Source: Pseudarthrobacter sp. NS4 (lineage in GTDB: Bacteria; Actinomycetota; Actinomycetes; Actinomycetales; Micrococcaceae). From it: DNA of 64,000 bases. The stretch is from the NCBI RefSeq assembly GCF_024758005.1, contig NZ_CP103288.1, forward strand, positions 3,038,001-3,102,000, written 5' to 3'. Position 1 is the first letter of the stretch; every line of letters starts with the position of its first letter. Both the position numbers and the translations under genes were made by a program. Positions 17,981 through 26,472 of this stretch are shown here, one piece after another. A model generated the notes under the pieces. The model did no database searches. It was not told where the DNA came from and saw only the letters and a list, made by a program, of their open reading frames with translations.

Positions 17981-18433
17981 ATGCACAGTCCAGATCCCGG
18001 CTCCAGCGACGAAAGCGCAGCTGCGGGCTCCGACCCTTCCGGGATCGTAACCGCCCTCTCACAGGAAGCAGCCGGGCACTTGCCTTTCGTTGATGCCGGC
18101 GTCCTCGACGAGCTGGAAGACGAGCTGGCCGGCTCGGGTCTCGCCCAGAGCTTCGCGCGCGACTACGCCGCCATGTGGGACCAGCGGTACACCCGCCTGG
18201 CAACCGCCGTGCACAGCCAGGACAGCGCCGCCGCCCTGGACGCTGCGATCAGTCTGAAGATCAGCTCCGCCATGGTGGGCGGTGTTCGGCTGTCCAAGCT
18301 GGCGGAGCTGCTGGAAACTTTGATCCGCCAGGGTGACTTCGGCAAGGGCAAAGTGCTGATGGAACGTGTCGCCGCAGACGGCGGCCAGACCATTTCCGAG
18401 CTCCAGGCAACGTACATCCTGAAGAACGGCTAG
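17981..18433 (+). CDS. HPt-like protein without the phosphoacceptor histidine
   Basis: 150-residue protein whose second half matches a histidine-phosphotransfer four-helix bundle. It reads AAISLKISSAMVGGVRLSKL where active HPt proteins read AHxLKGSS followed by xxG. Isoleucine 90 stands in place of the His, and another Ile replaces the following Gly; the Lys and small residues are kept. It is therefore probably a phosphorylation-dead docking protein. It sits just after the second Tad operon and ends five bases before the convergent response regulator. The AGGAAG site is 12 bases from the ATG, rather far. The HPt assignment rests on this motif pattern only. Confidence 0.65.
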   Translation: MHSPDPGSSDESAAAGSDPSGIVTALSQEAAGHLPFVDAGVLDELEDELAGSGLAQSFARDYAAMWDQRYTRLATAVHSQDSAAALDAAISLKISSAMVGGVRLSKLAELLETLIRQGDFGKGKVLMERVAADGGQTISELQATYILKNG

Positions 18434-18438
18434 TACGG

Positions 18439-19230
18439 CTACCGCTCGGCCGGCCGGCTCGGAGCCAGCCGGTAACCCACGCCGCGCACGGTCTGCAGCC
18501 AACGCGGTGACACCTGGTCTTCCTTGAGCTTCCGCCGCAAATTCCCGATGTGGACCTCGACGGCACGCTCGTCCGCTTCACTGATGTAGGTGTCTTCGTC
18601 GTAGAACTCGCCGCGCACCGCCTTCACCAGGTCAGCGCGCGTGCTCACCGCACCGCCGCCGCGCAGCAGGACGTGGAGCAGGTCGAACTCGCTGCGGGTG
18701 AGCGCCAGCGGTTCACCCTGGACTTCCACGGTCCGCGTCCGGTGATTCAGAACCAGGCCATTGTGCTGCAGGACGGCGGAGTCGTGCTGCCGTGGAACGG
18801 CCGCGGCAGGAGCCGGAGGCCACACGGCCGTTGCCGGCTTCTGTCCACTGACCTCGTGGCGCGGCCGGCGCATCATCGCAGCAACCCGTGCCCGCAGTTC
18901 CCGGGGCCGGAAGGGCTTCGCGATGTAGTCATCAGCGCCGGCATTGAGGGCAGAAAGCAGGTCCGGTTCCTCGGTTCTGCCCGTCAGCATCACCACATAG
19001 GCATTACTGAAGTGACGGATTCTCCGAAGCACTTCAAACCCGTCAATATCCGGCAGGCCGATGTCCAGCGTCACCACATTGGCCTGCTTGCTGCGGACCG
19101 CTTCAACCCCGGCCCGCCCGTCAACTGCTGTATGGACCTCGAAGCCGGCCTGGCTCAAAACCCCTTCGAGGAGGTTTCGAACGTCGGCATCGTCTTCGAT
19201 TACTACAGCTACACCAAGATCGTCGTCCAT
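18439..19230 (-). CDS. OmpR-family response regulator
   Basis: 263-residue two-component regulator. The receiver domain (about 5-120) has acidic pocket residues E12-D13-D14, acceptor D56 (VVTLDIGLPD), T83 and K105. A Pro/Ala linker (about 125-150) leads to a winged-helix DNA-binding domain (about 160-258) with TRSEFDLLHVLL, VEVHIGNLRRKL and VRGVGYRL. It lies divergently from the histidine kinase at 19486 and convergently with the HPt-like gene. The kinase is its likely partner. Confidence 0.93.
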   Translation of the reverse strand: MDDDLGVAVVIEDDADVRNLLEGVLSQAGFEVHTAVDGRAGVEAVRSKQANVVTLDIGLPDIDGFEVLRRIRHFSNAYVVMLTGRTEEPDLLSALNAGADDYIAKPFRPRELRARVAAMMRRPRHEVSGQKPATAVWPPAPAAAVPRQHDSAVLQHNGLVLNHRTRTVEVQGEPLALTRSEFDLLHVLLRGGGAVSTRADLVKAVRGEFYDEDTYISEADERAVEVHIGNLRRKLKEDQVSPRWLQTVRGVGYRLAPSRPAER

Positions 19231-19429
19231 TACTATCCCTGAGCCAGGCGGATACGCCCCCCATCAGCCCAGCGCCAATGCCATATCCGCTCCAACTATT
19301 TATACGCTACAAGGAAGCCGGGCTGATGACACCCCGTTTCACCATTCGTTTCAGAAAGTCAATTATCATGACAAGACATGTGCATTATGGGCTGGGAAGG
19401 ATGTGGACAACGATGACCTGCAGGAATTC

Positions 19430-19445
19430 GGCGGCACGTGCCGCC
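19430..19445. promoter_or_regulatory. Palindrome upstream of the histidine kinase
   Basis: GGCGGCACGTGCCGCC is a perfect 16-bp palindrome 40 bases before the kinase start, in the region shared by the two divergent signalling genes. It may be an operator or a leader hairpin. In GC-rich DNA some such palindromes arise by chance. Confidence 0.35.
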
Positions 19446-19485
19446 ATTGCCCGGAACATAACTTGGTGGGGCCTGAGCGGCGTTT

Positions 19486-21153
19486 ATGACTGAATCCCTG
19501 TTTCGGCGCGGACAACTGCGCTTCTTCCGGGGATTGGGGACCCGCTCGCAAGTGGCACTGTGCCAGCTGCCACTGACGCTGCTGGTGGCTGCATTGGCAG
19601 TGGCCACGCCGTTCGCTTGGCCTGAACTTTTGCAAGATCCGCTTTATGTGGGCGGTATCGTTCTGCATAGTGTCCTGTTCCTGGCCTGCTTTTTGGTCCC
19701 ATGGGAGCGGCTGGCGCACCGCCCGTACCTGCTGATCCCGATCCTGGACTTCGCCGCGATCGGCCTGCTGCGCAATGGCGCCCTTCCTCTTCTCCCTGGC
19801 CTGGCCGTCCTGGCCGTGTTCCCGGTCATTTGGCTCTCCGCTTCCGGAATGCTGGCCCGCACCAGTTTGGTGCTCAGCTTCGCGGGCCCTTTTTTCATCA
19901 TGCTTCCGTCCGTGGCAGCGAAAGTCCCCAACTTCACGGCGTCGGACATCACCACCGTGTTCCTCTTCCCCCTCATCACGCTCGCCGTATCCTTGGCGAT
20001 CAGATTTGCGAGCGTTCATCTGCGCATGCAGCAGCGGGAGCTCGCGGAAAAGGACCGTGAACTCCGGAAGCTGCTGGGTGAAAGCCGGGAACGGGAAAAA
20101 CTGCTCCAGACGGTACTGGACGCCACCGACGTCGGCATTGCCGCCGTCGACCGTTCCGGCCACTTCCTGGTGACCAACAACCGGCAACGGAGCTTCCGCC
20201 GGCAAACACAAGGTGACGACGCCGTTCCCGGCCAAGATCACCAGCTGATCTTCGGGCAGGACAGGCGAACTTTGCTGCCGCCCGAGAAGCGGCCCATCAG
20301 CAGGGCGATGGCCGGTGAATCCTTTGCCGACTATCTTGTGTGGACCGGCGAGGGCACGGAGCAGCGCGCCGTATCCACGGCCGCCCGGCCGCTGTTCAGT
20401 GAGGATGGCCAACTCACGGGTGCAGTAGTGGTGTATAACGACGTCACGGGCTGGGTGGAGGCGCTGGCGGCGAACCAGGAACTCGTTTCGAACGTCACGC
20501 ACGAGTTCAAGACGCCGCTGAACTCCATTATCGGAAACATTGACCTGGTGCTTGACGATGTCACTGCACTGCCGCCGAAGGTTGCCCAGCGGCTATTGGT
20601 TGTCCAGCGGAACGCCGAGCGGATGCTGGCCCTTGTGGCTGATCTCTCTGCCTCGGCATCCATCGCATTGAACGTCCATCCCAAACGAACGGACCTCGCC
20701 AGCCTGGTGGAAACCAGTATTGATTCGGCGCAGGCCCAGGCCGAGCAAGCGAACATCCTGCTTACGGCGGACGTCCCATCTCCACTATGGGCCTACGCGG
20801 ACCCGCTCCGGATAGGACAGGCGCTGGACAATTTGGTCTCGAACGCCATCAAGTACTCCCCCAACGGCGGGCGGGTCACCATCAGCGCCCGCAGCACCAG
20901 TGAATGGGTTCAGCTCAGCGTCAGCGACACCGGCATGGGGATCAGCAGCGAGGACACCGCCAGGGTCTTCAACCGGTTCTTCCGCTCCGAGTCCGCCCGT
21001 GAAGCGGCGATCGCAGGCGCAGGCCTGGGGCTGTCCATCACCAGGATGATCGTGGAGCGCCACGGCGGGAGCATCACTTGCGTGAGCGGCCAGGGGGAAG
21101 GCAGCACTTTCACCCTGACCCTGCCGGCCGAGGGGCCTCCGCCGTCCTTCTAG
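19486..21153 (+). CDS. Membrane sensor histidine kinase with PAS-like domain
   Basis: 555-residue kinase. About six N-terminal membrane helices (residues 24-173) are followed by a coiled segment (178-205) and a PAS-like sensor (about 205-325). The dimerisation domain carries H339 in SNVTHEFKTPLNSI. The ATPase domain has an N box with N453 (DNLVSNAIKYS), G1 DTGMGI and G2 GAGLGLS. There is no extracytoplasmic domain of size, so it probably senses membrane or cytoplasmic signals. It is divergent from its presumed partner regulator. The last codon and stop share the bases CTAG with the truA stop on the other strand. Confidence 0.92.
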   Translation: MTESLFRRGQLRFFRGLGTRSQVALCQLPLTLLVAALAVATPFAWPELLQDPLYVGGIVLHSVLFLACFLVPWERLAHRPYLLIPILDFAAIGLLRNGALPLLPGLAVLAVFPVIWLSASGMLARTSLVLSFAGPFFIMLPSVAAKVPNFTASDITTVFLFPLITLAVSLAIRFASVHLRMQQRELAEKDRELRKLLGESREREKLLQTVLDATDVGIAAVDRSGHFLVTNNRQRSFRRQTQGDDAVPGQDHQLIFGQDRRTLLPPEKRPISRAMAGESFADYLVWTGEGTEQRAVSTAARPLFSEDGQLTGAVVVYNDVTGWVEALAANQELVSNVTHEFKTPLNSIIGNIDLVLDDVTALPPKVAQRLLVVQRNAERMLALVADLSASASIALNVHPKRTDLASLVETSIDSAQAQAEQANILLTADVPSPLWAYADPLRIGQALDNLVSNAIKYSPNGGRVTISARSTSEWVQLSVSDTGMGISSEDTARVFNRFFRSESAREAAIAGAGLGLSITRMIVERHGGSITCVSGQGEGSTFTLTLPAEGPPPSF

Positions 21154-22043
21154 TACTGCCGCACTGCCCTTGTCAGCTCGGCGCGGGCCAGCAGCTCGTC
21201 GTCGGACGGGTAGGCCACTTCCTCGAGCACCAGGGGGTGCGGCGCGGCCAGGACGGATTTCGCGTCGCGCTTCTTCGCCAGCAACCGTTCATGCAGCCAG
21301 CCGGGTTCCACCACGCCCTCCCCCACGTACAGTGCGGAACCGATGAGGGCGCGCACCATGTTGTGGCAGAAGGCATCGGCCTGCACGGTGGCCACAATGA
21401 CGCCGTCCTCCGCACGCGTGAACTCGAAGCGCTGCAGCTCGCGGATGGTGGTGGCCCCCTCCCGCGGCTTGCAGAAGGCGAGGAAGTTCTGGAGCCCCAG
21501 CAGGCGGGACGCGCCCTCGTTCAAGAGGGAAACGTCCAAGGCGTTCTTGTGCCACAGCGTGGAGTACCGGCCCAGCGGGTCCCACAGGGCGGGACCGTCG
21601 GCGATCCGGTAACTGTAGCGCCGCCAGAGGGCCGAGAAGCGCGCGTCAAAGCCTGGAGGGGCCAATGACACGCGGTGCACTTCGACGGCCCCGGTGAGGT
21701 CGCCAAGTATCCGGCTCAGGGCACCGCGGAGCCGCCGCAGCATGGCGACGGCGGGGTCGAGTTCGTGCCCGCGCGGGAGCCCCAGCCACTCGGCTTCGGT
21801 GAGGTCCAGGTGGACCACCTGCCCCCGGGCGTGCACACCGGCGTCGGTGCGGCCGGCCACGGTGACACGGATGGGCCGCCGGACGAGCAGTTGCAGTGCC
21901 TCTTCCAGCACGCCCTGCACCGTACGCAGGCCTGGCTGCAGGGCCCACCCGCTAAACGGACCGCCGTCGTACGACAAATCGAGCCGGACACGCAAAAACC
22001 CACCGCCCCCCAAAACGGGGGCCGCGGGTTTTTGGTCGTTCAT
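21150..22043 (-). CDS. truA: tRNA pseudouridine synthase A
   Basis: Makes pseudouridine at positions 38-40 of the tRNA anticodon arm. The catalytic aspartate is D67 in GRTDAGVHARGQVVH, and LSYDGGPFSGWALQPG near the N-terminus is typical. With the ATG at 22043 it has 297 residues. A terminator-like hairpin covers codons 5-17 of that version. A later start (TTG for Leu17 or GTG for Val19, at 21989) would begin directly before the conserved (V)RLDLSYDG and leave the hairpin intergenic. The start is therefore uncertain. It follows rplQ in the same direction, the usual actinobacterial order. Confidence 0.93.
   Translation of the reverse strand: MNDQKPAAPVLGGGGFLRVRLDLSYDGGPFSGWALQPGLRTVQGVLEEALQLLVRRPIRVTVAGRTDAGVHARGQVVHLDLTEAEWLGLPRGHELDPAVAMLRRLRGALSRILGDLTGAVEVHRVSLAPPGFDARFSALWRRYSYRIADGPALWDPLGRYSTLWHKNALDVSLLNEGASRLLGLQNFLAFCKPREGATTIRELQRFEFTRAEDGVIVATVQADAFCHNMVRALIGSALYVGEGVVEPGWLHERLLAKKRDAKSVLAAPHPLVLEEVAYPSDDELLARAELTRAVRQY
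21994..22033 (-). terminator. Terminator-like hairpin over the annotated start of truA
   Basis: On the minus strand AAAACCC, a GC block GGCCCCC and its complement GGGGGGC, then GGGTTTTT form a long stem followed by T residues. It begins 43 bases after the rplQ stop and overlaps the first codons of the longest truA frame. Confidence 0.65.
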
Positions 22044-22075
22044 AGACCTAAGTCTATGCGAAGCGGGTCAGCGAA

Positions 22076-22651
22076 TTACTTCGCGTCCTTCTCCTCGGCA
22101 GCGGGTGCTTCGGCGGCTTCCTCAGCGGCCGGAGCCTCTTCGGTAGCAGCTTCTTCAGTCGCAGCTTCTTCAGCGGCGGGAGCTTCAGCAGCTTCGGTCT
22201 CGGCGACCTCAGCCTCGGGAGCTTCCTCGGCAGCCGGAGCAGCCTTGGCGGCAGCCTGGGTGGCCTCAGCGACTACAGCCTGCTTGGCGGAAACCGGCTC
22301 GAGGACCAGTTCGATGACAGCCATGGGAGCGTTGTCGCCCTTGCGGTTGCCGATCTTGGTGATGCGGGTGTAGCCGCCGTCGCGGTTCTCCACTGCCTGC
22401 GCAATGTCGGTGAACAGCTCGTGGACGACGCCCTTGTTGCTGATCAGGCCCAGGACGCGGCGGCGGGAAGCCAGGTCGCCGCGCTTGGCGAAGGTCACCA
22501 GGCGCTCTGCATACGGCTTCAGGCGCTTGGCCTTGGTCACCGTGGTGGTGATCCGCTTGTGCTCGAACAGGGATGCTGCCAGGTTCGCGAGCATGAGGCG
22601 CTCGTGAGCCGGGCCGCCTCCGAGGCGCGGACCCTTAGTGGGGGTAGGCAT
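22076..22651 (-). CDS. rplQ: 50S ribosomal protein L17
   Basis: bL17 of the large subunit. The conserved N-terminal domain ([19 protein letters not shown], then [19 protein letters not shown]) occupies about 120 residues. The remaining 70 residues are an Ala/Glu low-complexity acidic tail, giving 191 residues versus 127 in E. coli. It follows rpoA by 68 bases, as in most bacteria. Confidence 0.97.
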   Translation of the reverse strand: MPTPTKGPRLGGGPAHERLMLANLAASLFEHKRITTTVTKAKRLKPYAERLVTFAKRGDLASRRRVLGLISNKGVVHELFTDIAQAVENRDGGYTRITKIGNRKGDNAPMAVIELVLEPVSAKQAVVAEATQAAAKAAPAAEEAPEAEVAETEAAEAPAAEEAATEEAATEEAPAAEEAAEAPAAEEKDAK

Positions 22652-22719
22652 AATTGTTTCTCCTCATATGGAAGCCGTGGGCGGCACACCATGGTGCTGC
22701 CCGCCGGCCAAGGTCTGGT

Positions 22720-23730
22720 TTAGAGTTCGTCGTCGCCGAAGGCGGCGTCGTCCTCTTCGATTGCTGCGGCGCGTGCTGCGAGGTCAAAACCGGGAGGCGA
22801 GTCCTTGAGGGACAGGCCCAGTTCAACCAGCTTTGCCTTGACCTCGTCAATGGACTTTGCACCGAAGTTGCGGATGTCCATCAGGTCGGCCTCGGAGCGG
22901 GCAACGAGTTCACCCACGGTGTGGATGCCCTCACGCTTGAGGCAGTTGTAGGAACGGACCGTGAGGTCCAGATCCTCGATCGGCAGTGCCATGTCAGCTG
23001 CCAGGGCAGCGTCGGTGGGCGACGGGCCGATCTCGATACCTTCAGCTGCGGTGTTCAGCTCACGGGCCAGACCGAACAGTTCCACCAGGGTTGTGCCTGC
23101 GGAAGCGACGGCATCGCGCGGGGCGATGGCCTGCTTGGTCTCGACGTCGACAATCAGCTTGTCGAAGTCGGTGCGCTGCTCAACACGGGTTGCTTCCACG
23201 CGGAAAGTAACCTTCAGCACCGGCGAGTAGATGGAGTCGACCGGGATGCGGCCGATCTCTGCGTCGCCGGACTTGTTCTGAGCTGCCGAAACGTAGCCGC
23301 GGCCGCGCTCGATGGTCAGTTCGAGTTCGAACTTGCCCTTCGAGTTCAGCGTGGCGATGTGCAGATCCGGGTTGTGGAATTCGACGCCGGCCGGCGGAGC
23401 AATGTCCGCGGCGGTGACGACTCCGGGGCCCTGCTTGCGCAGGTAAGCGACAACCGGCTCGTCGTGCTCGGAGGAAACCGACAGGCTCTTGATGTTCAGG
23501 ATGATCTCAGTGACATCTTCCTTGACACCCGGAACCGTGGTGAACTCGTGCAGCACGCCATCGATCCGGATGCTGGTTACGGCAGCACCGGGGATGGAGG
23601 AGAGCAGGGTACGGCGGAGGGAGTTTCCGAGGGTGTAGCCGAAGCCCGGTTCCAGCGGTTCAATGATGAAACGCGAACGGTTTTCGGAGACTACCTCTTC
23701 GGAGAGGGTGGGGCGCTGTGCAATGAGCAC
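22720..23730 (-). CDS. rpoA: RNA polymerase alpha subunit
   Basis: Scaffolds assembly of the polymerase core. The GTG start at 23730 gives 336 residues. The N-terminal dimerisation domain includes [20 protein letters not shown]. The C-terminal domain (about 250-315, [33 protein letters not shown]) contacts promoters and activators. AAAGGAAA precedes the start. The upstream gap contains a hairpin and an 11-bp motif that also occurs before rpoB, so it may have its own promoter besides read-through from rpsK. Confidence 0.98.
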
Positions 23731-23753
23731 TTAGGTTTCCTTTCGGCGAGCAT

Positions 23754-23764
23754 CCGCTATATGA
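23754..23764 (-). promoter_or_regulatory. TCATATAGCGG motif before rpoA
   Basis: The 11-mer TCATATAGCGG (minus strand) lies 23 bases before the rpoA start. The same 11-mer occurs twice before rpoB. It contains a -10-like TATAGC, but no matching -35 element is obvious. It may be a promoter element or a regulator site. Confidence 0.4.
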
Positions 23765-23810
23765 CGCAACACAGGTGGTGGAAATTCGGTCTGAAGACTT
23801 AACGCGCTGG

Positions 23811-23842
23811 GCTTGCCCGGACCATTGAAGGTCCGGGCAAGC
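23811..23842. other. Hairpin between rpsK and rpoA
   Basis: GCTTGCCCGGACC and GGTCCGGGCAAGC make a perfect 13-bp stem with a 6-base loop. The T run lies on the plus-strand side, so in the operon direction it is not a classical terminator. It may be a processing or pause structure, or it may block antisense transcription. Confidence 0.55.
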
Positions 23843-23860
23843 TTTTGCGGCGGGAAAGCC

Positions 23861-24262
23861 TTAGACGCGGCGGCGCTTCGGCGGGCGGCAGCCGTTGTGC
23901 GCTGCGGGGGTGACGTCCTGGATGGAGCCAACCTCCAGGCCTGCAGCCTGCAGCGAACGGATTGCGGTCTCGCGTCCGGATCCCGGTCCCTTGACGAAAA
24001 CGTCTACCTTGCGCATGCCGTGCTCCTGCGCACGCTTGGCAGCAGCTTCAGCAGCCATCTGGGCAGCGAACGGGGTGGACTTACGCGAGCCCTTGAAGCC
24101 GACCTCACCTGAGGAAGCCCAAGAGATAACAGCGCCGTTCGGATCCGTGATGGAAACGATGGTGTTGTTAAAAGTGCTCTTGATGTGCGCCTGGCCAAGC
24201 GCGATATTCTTCTTGTCCTTCTTACGCGGCTTGCGAACCGCGCCACGAGTCTTCGGGGGCAT
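23861..24262 (-). CDS. rpsK: 30S ribosomal protein S11
   Basis: uS11 of the platform of the small subunit, contacting mRNA near the exit. 133 residues, with [19 protein letters not shown], the [19 protein letters not shown] segment and the conserved C-terminus [15 protein letters not shown]. It sits between rpsM and rpoA in the alpha operon. rpsD, which often follows S11, is not in this cluster. Confidence 0.98.
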   Translation of the reverse strand: MPPKTRGAVRKPRKKDKKNIALGQAHIKSTFNNTIVSITDPNGAVISWASSGEVGFKGSRKSTPFAAQMAAEAAAKRAQEHGMRKVDVFVKGPGSGRETAIRSLQAAGLEVGSIQDVTPAAHNGCRPPKRRRV

Positions 24263-24316
24263 TTTTTCTCCTACAGAAAGTTATTGGGGAAAGCTCCGTT
24301 AATCCCGGACGGGATT

Positions 24317-24691
24317 TTAACGGGCCTTCTTCTTGCCGGCGACGGTACGCTTCGGGCCCTTGCGGGTACGTGCGTTGGTCTTCGTACGCTGACCGCGTAC
24401 GGGCAGGCCCTTGCGGTGGCGCAGGCCTTCGTAGCTGCCGATTTCAACCTTGCGGCGGATATCTGCTGCTACTTCGCGGCGAAGGTCACCCTCAACCTTG
24501 TAGTTGCCTTCAATGTAGTCACGCAGCTCAACCAGCTGGGCATCAGTCAGGTCCTTGACGCGAACGTCAGCGCTGATGCCAGTGGCAGCCAGGGTTTCGT
24601 GTGCACGGGTCTTACCCACGCCGTAGATGTAAGTAAGCGCAATTTCCAGCCGCTTTTCGCGGGGAATGTCTACGCCAGCGAGACGAGCCAT
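24317..24691 (-). CDS. rpsM: 30S ribosomal protein S13
   Basis: uS13 at the head of the small subunit, touching tRNA and bridging to the 50S. 124 residues starting [40 protein letters not shown] and the basic C-terminus are present. First large gene after infA-rpmJ in the alpha operon. The 174 bases upstream contain short hairpins (for example TGGGTT/AACCCA near 24831) of unknown role. Confidence 0.98.
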   Translation of the reverse strand: MARLAGVDIPREKRLEIALTYIYGVGKTRAHETLAATGISADVRVKDLTDAQLVELRDYIEGNYKVEGDLRREVAADIRRKVEIGSYEGLRHRKGLPVRGQRTKTNARTRKGPKRTVAGKKKAR

Positions 24692-24865
24692 AGTGGCAGT
24701 ACTCCTTGATAAACCGGAGGTCGTAGGCAGTACACCCGCACGTGCTGTGCGGCCCCAGCCTCCGACCGGGGGTTAGCTGCCCGGGCTCCATACGTCCCAG
24801 ATCAGCTTGTGCTGCCTTTATTTACTTGCGTGGGTTAGCAACCCAGGATTTCCCGATGAGGGGAA

Positions 24866-24979
24866 TTAGCCCTGGCGCTGCTTGTGGCGCGGGTTCTCGC
24901 AGATCACCATGACCCGGCCATTACGGCGGATCACTTTGCACTTTTCGCAGATCTGCTTGACGCTCGGCTTGACCTTCAT
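24866..24979 (-). CDS. rpmJ: 50S ribosomal protein L36, zinc-binding form
   Basis: A 37-residue gene ([20 protein letters not shown]...). The zinc ligands of the C+ form are present: C11, C14, C27 and H32. It sits between infA and rpsM as in most actinobacteria. The presence of all ligands implies that it is the zinc-replete version. Zinc-independent paralogues, when present, are encoded elsewhere. Confidence 0.97.
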   Translation of the reverse strand: MKVKPSVKQICEKCKVIRRNGRVMVICENPRHKQRQG

Positions 24980-25051
24980 GGCGTTCCTTTGCGTGTAACA
25001 GTTGGTCAACTGGAGCAGCGGTCAGCTCGCACTGAAGCGCCGCCCAGCAAT

Positions 25052-25273
25052 TTACTTGTAGCGGTAGACGATACGACCACGGGTGAGGTCGTACGGGCTC
25101 AGCTCCACCACTACGCGGTCCTCTGGGAGGATTCGGATGTAGTGCTGGCGCATCTTTCCAGAGATGTGTGCCAGAACGATGTGCTTGTTGGTGAGCTCAA
25201 CGCGAAACATCGCGTTAGGCAGCGCCTCGGTCACAACGCCTTCGATCTCAATGACCCCGTCCTTCTTGGCCAT
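25052..25273 (-). CDS. infA: Translation initiation factor IF-1
   Basis: 73-residue OB-fold factor that binds the A site of the 30S subunit during initiation. It starts [14 protein letters not shown] and ends RGRIVYRYK, the usual form and length. A GGAGGG site lies directly upstream of the ATG at 25273. The open frame extends further upstream, but that part is not IF-1. Leads the infA-rpmJ-rpsM-rpsK-rpoA-rplQ operon. Confidence 0.97.
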   Translation of the reverse strand: MAKKDGVIEIEGVVTEALPNAMFRVELTNKHIVLAHISGKMRQHYIRILPEDRVVVELSPYDLTRGRIVYRYK

Positions 25274-25440
25274 ACCCTCCGCTAACTGTTGTTGCCGCAG
25301 CCCTGCCGGATTGCACCGGGCATGACCACGAACGTTTTTGTTGGATCGATTGTCAGCTCCAGGACCCAAAAGGGCGCGGCAGTCCAGACAACCAACAAAC
25401 AACACTACTCTTTAATGCCGTAAAAGTTAAATCGGCAATA

Positions 25441-26409
25441 CTAACCTACGACGGTGCCGTACGCACCATAGTCCCCCGCCGGAGTAGTCACGGCTTCGGC
25501 ACTGCCCACACCGTCCAGGATGGCCAAACGTACGACGTCGGCTGCCGCACTTTGCAGCGTCACAAGGCTGATCTGCCGGGCCGTTTCATCGCTTCGGTTC
25601 AGTGCCTTCGCTCCGGTTGCAAGGCAAAAGACAGCATCCCCGTCGGCAAGGGTATGGGAAGGGTTGAGCGCCCGGGCAATCCCGGCATGCGCGGCTGATG
25701 CGGTCCGCTTACACTCGGCCACATCCAGCACAGCATCAGTAGCAACCACGACGAGCGTGGTGTTCAGCGGCTCGGGGCCCCGGTCATGAAATCTGTCGAA
25801 ATCCGCGCCCTTGGTTTCGACCGGCTCAACGACCGGCGGACCAACAGGCAAACCCAAGGCGTTCACAACAGCCAGCGCCGCAACCACAACGCCGCCCTCA
25901 AGGGTGACGGACGCCGTACCCACGCCGCCCTTGTAGGTTCTGCCAAGAAGCGCTCCGGTGCCGGCACCCAAGTTGCCGCGTCCGACGTCGTGCCCTTCCT
26001 TTTCCGCCGCAGCCGCAGCGGCTGCCTGGTAGCCCATGTCCGGCGTCGGACGTGCGGAGAAGTCACCGCCGCGGCCCAGGTCGAAGATCGCCGCCGCCGG
26101 GACGATGGGCACCACTCCCCCGGGCACTGCAAAGCCCCTGCCGTTTTCCTCGCACCACCGCTGGGCACCGCCGGCAGAGGCAAGGCCGTACGCGCTGCCG
26201 CCGGTGAGCACTACGGCGTCCACCTTGCTGACGAGGCTGGTGGGATCCAGGGCATCGGTCTCGTGGGTCGCCGGCCCGCCGCCCTGAACATCGACGGAGC
26301 CAACCGTGCCCGGCGGCGGCAGGACCACCGTCACGCCGGTCAGCCAACCCGCGCCACTCTTCTGGACATGCCCTACCCGGACACCCGGTACATCAGTCAG
26401 AGAACCCAT
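25441..26409 (-). CDS. P1-family (DmpA/S58-like) N-terminal-nucleophile peptidase
   Basis: Predicted self-cleaving peptidase of the P1 (S58/DmpA) family, which includes aminopeptidases and amidases. 322 residues. N-terminal LTDVPGVRVGHVQ is typical, VVLTGGSAYGLASAGG follows, and the autocleavage site is probably at NTT (residues 216-218), making Thr217 the nucleophile. Between these a stretch VVEPVETK (193-200) is encoded by a 24-bp element resembling an interspersed actinobacterial repeat. It lies between infA and map, outside the conserved ribosomal gene order. The substrate is unknown. Confidence 0.85.
   Translation of the reverse strand: MGSLTDVPGVRVGHVQKSGAGWLTGVTVVLPPPGTVGSVDVQGGGPATHETDALDPTSLVSKVDAVVLTGGSAYGLASAGGAQRWCEENGRGFAVPGGVVPIVPAAAIFDLGRGGDFSARPTPDMGYQAAAAAAAEKEGHDVGRGNLGAGTGALLGRTYKGGVGTASVTLEGGVVVAALAVVNALGLPVGPPVVEPVETKGADFDRFHDRGPEPLNTTLVVVATDAVLDVAECKRTASAAHAGIARALNPSHTLADGDAVFCLATGAKALNRSDETARQISLVTLQSAAADVVRLAILDGVGSAEAVTTPAGDYGAYGTVVG
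25813..25836. repeat. Interspersed repeat element inside the P1 peptidase gene
   Basis: The 24 bases (beginning GGTTTCGACCGGCTCAACGA on the plus strand) match from memory a repeat seen many times in Arthrobacter and related genomes. On the minus strand it reads in frame as VVEPVET. It contains the direct repeat GACCGGC twice, 12 bases apart. Only one copy was noticed in this window. Confidence 0.5.
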
Positions 26410-26472
26410 GGGCCCATTCTGCCCCGGCGGCCCATCACAAGCCGCCCCATTGGCGGGCCATTGTCAGACCTA

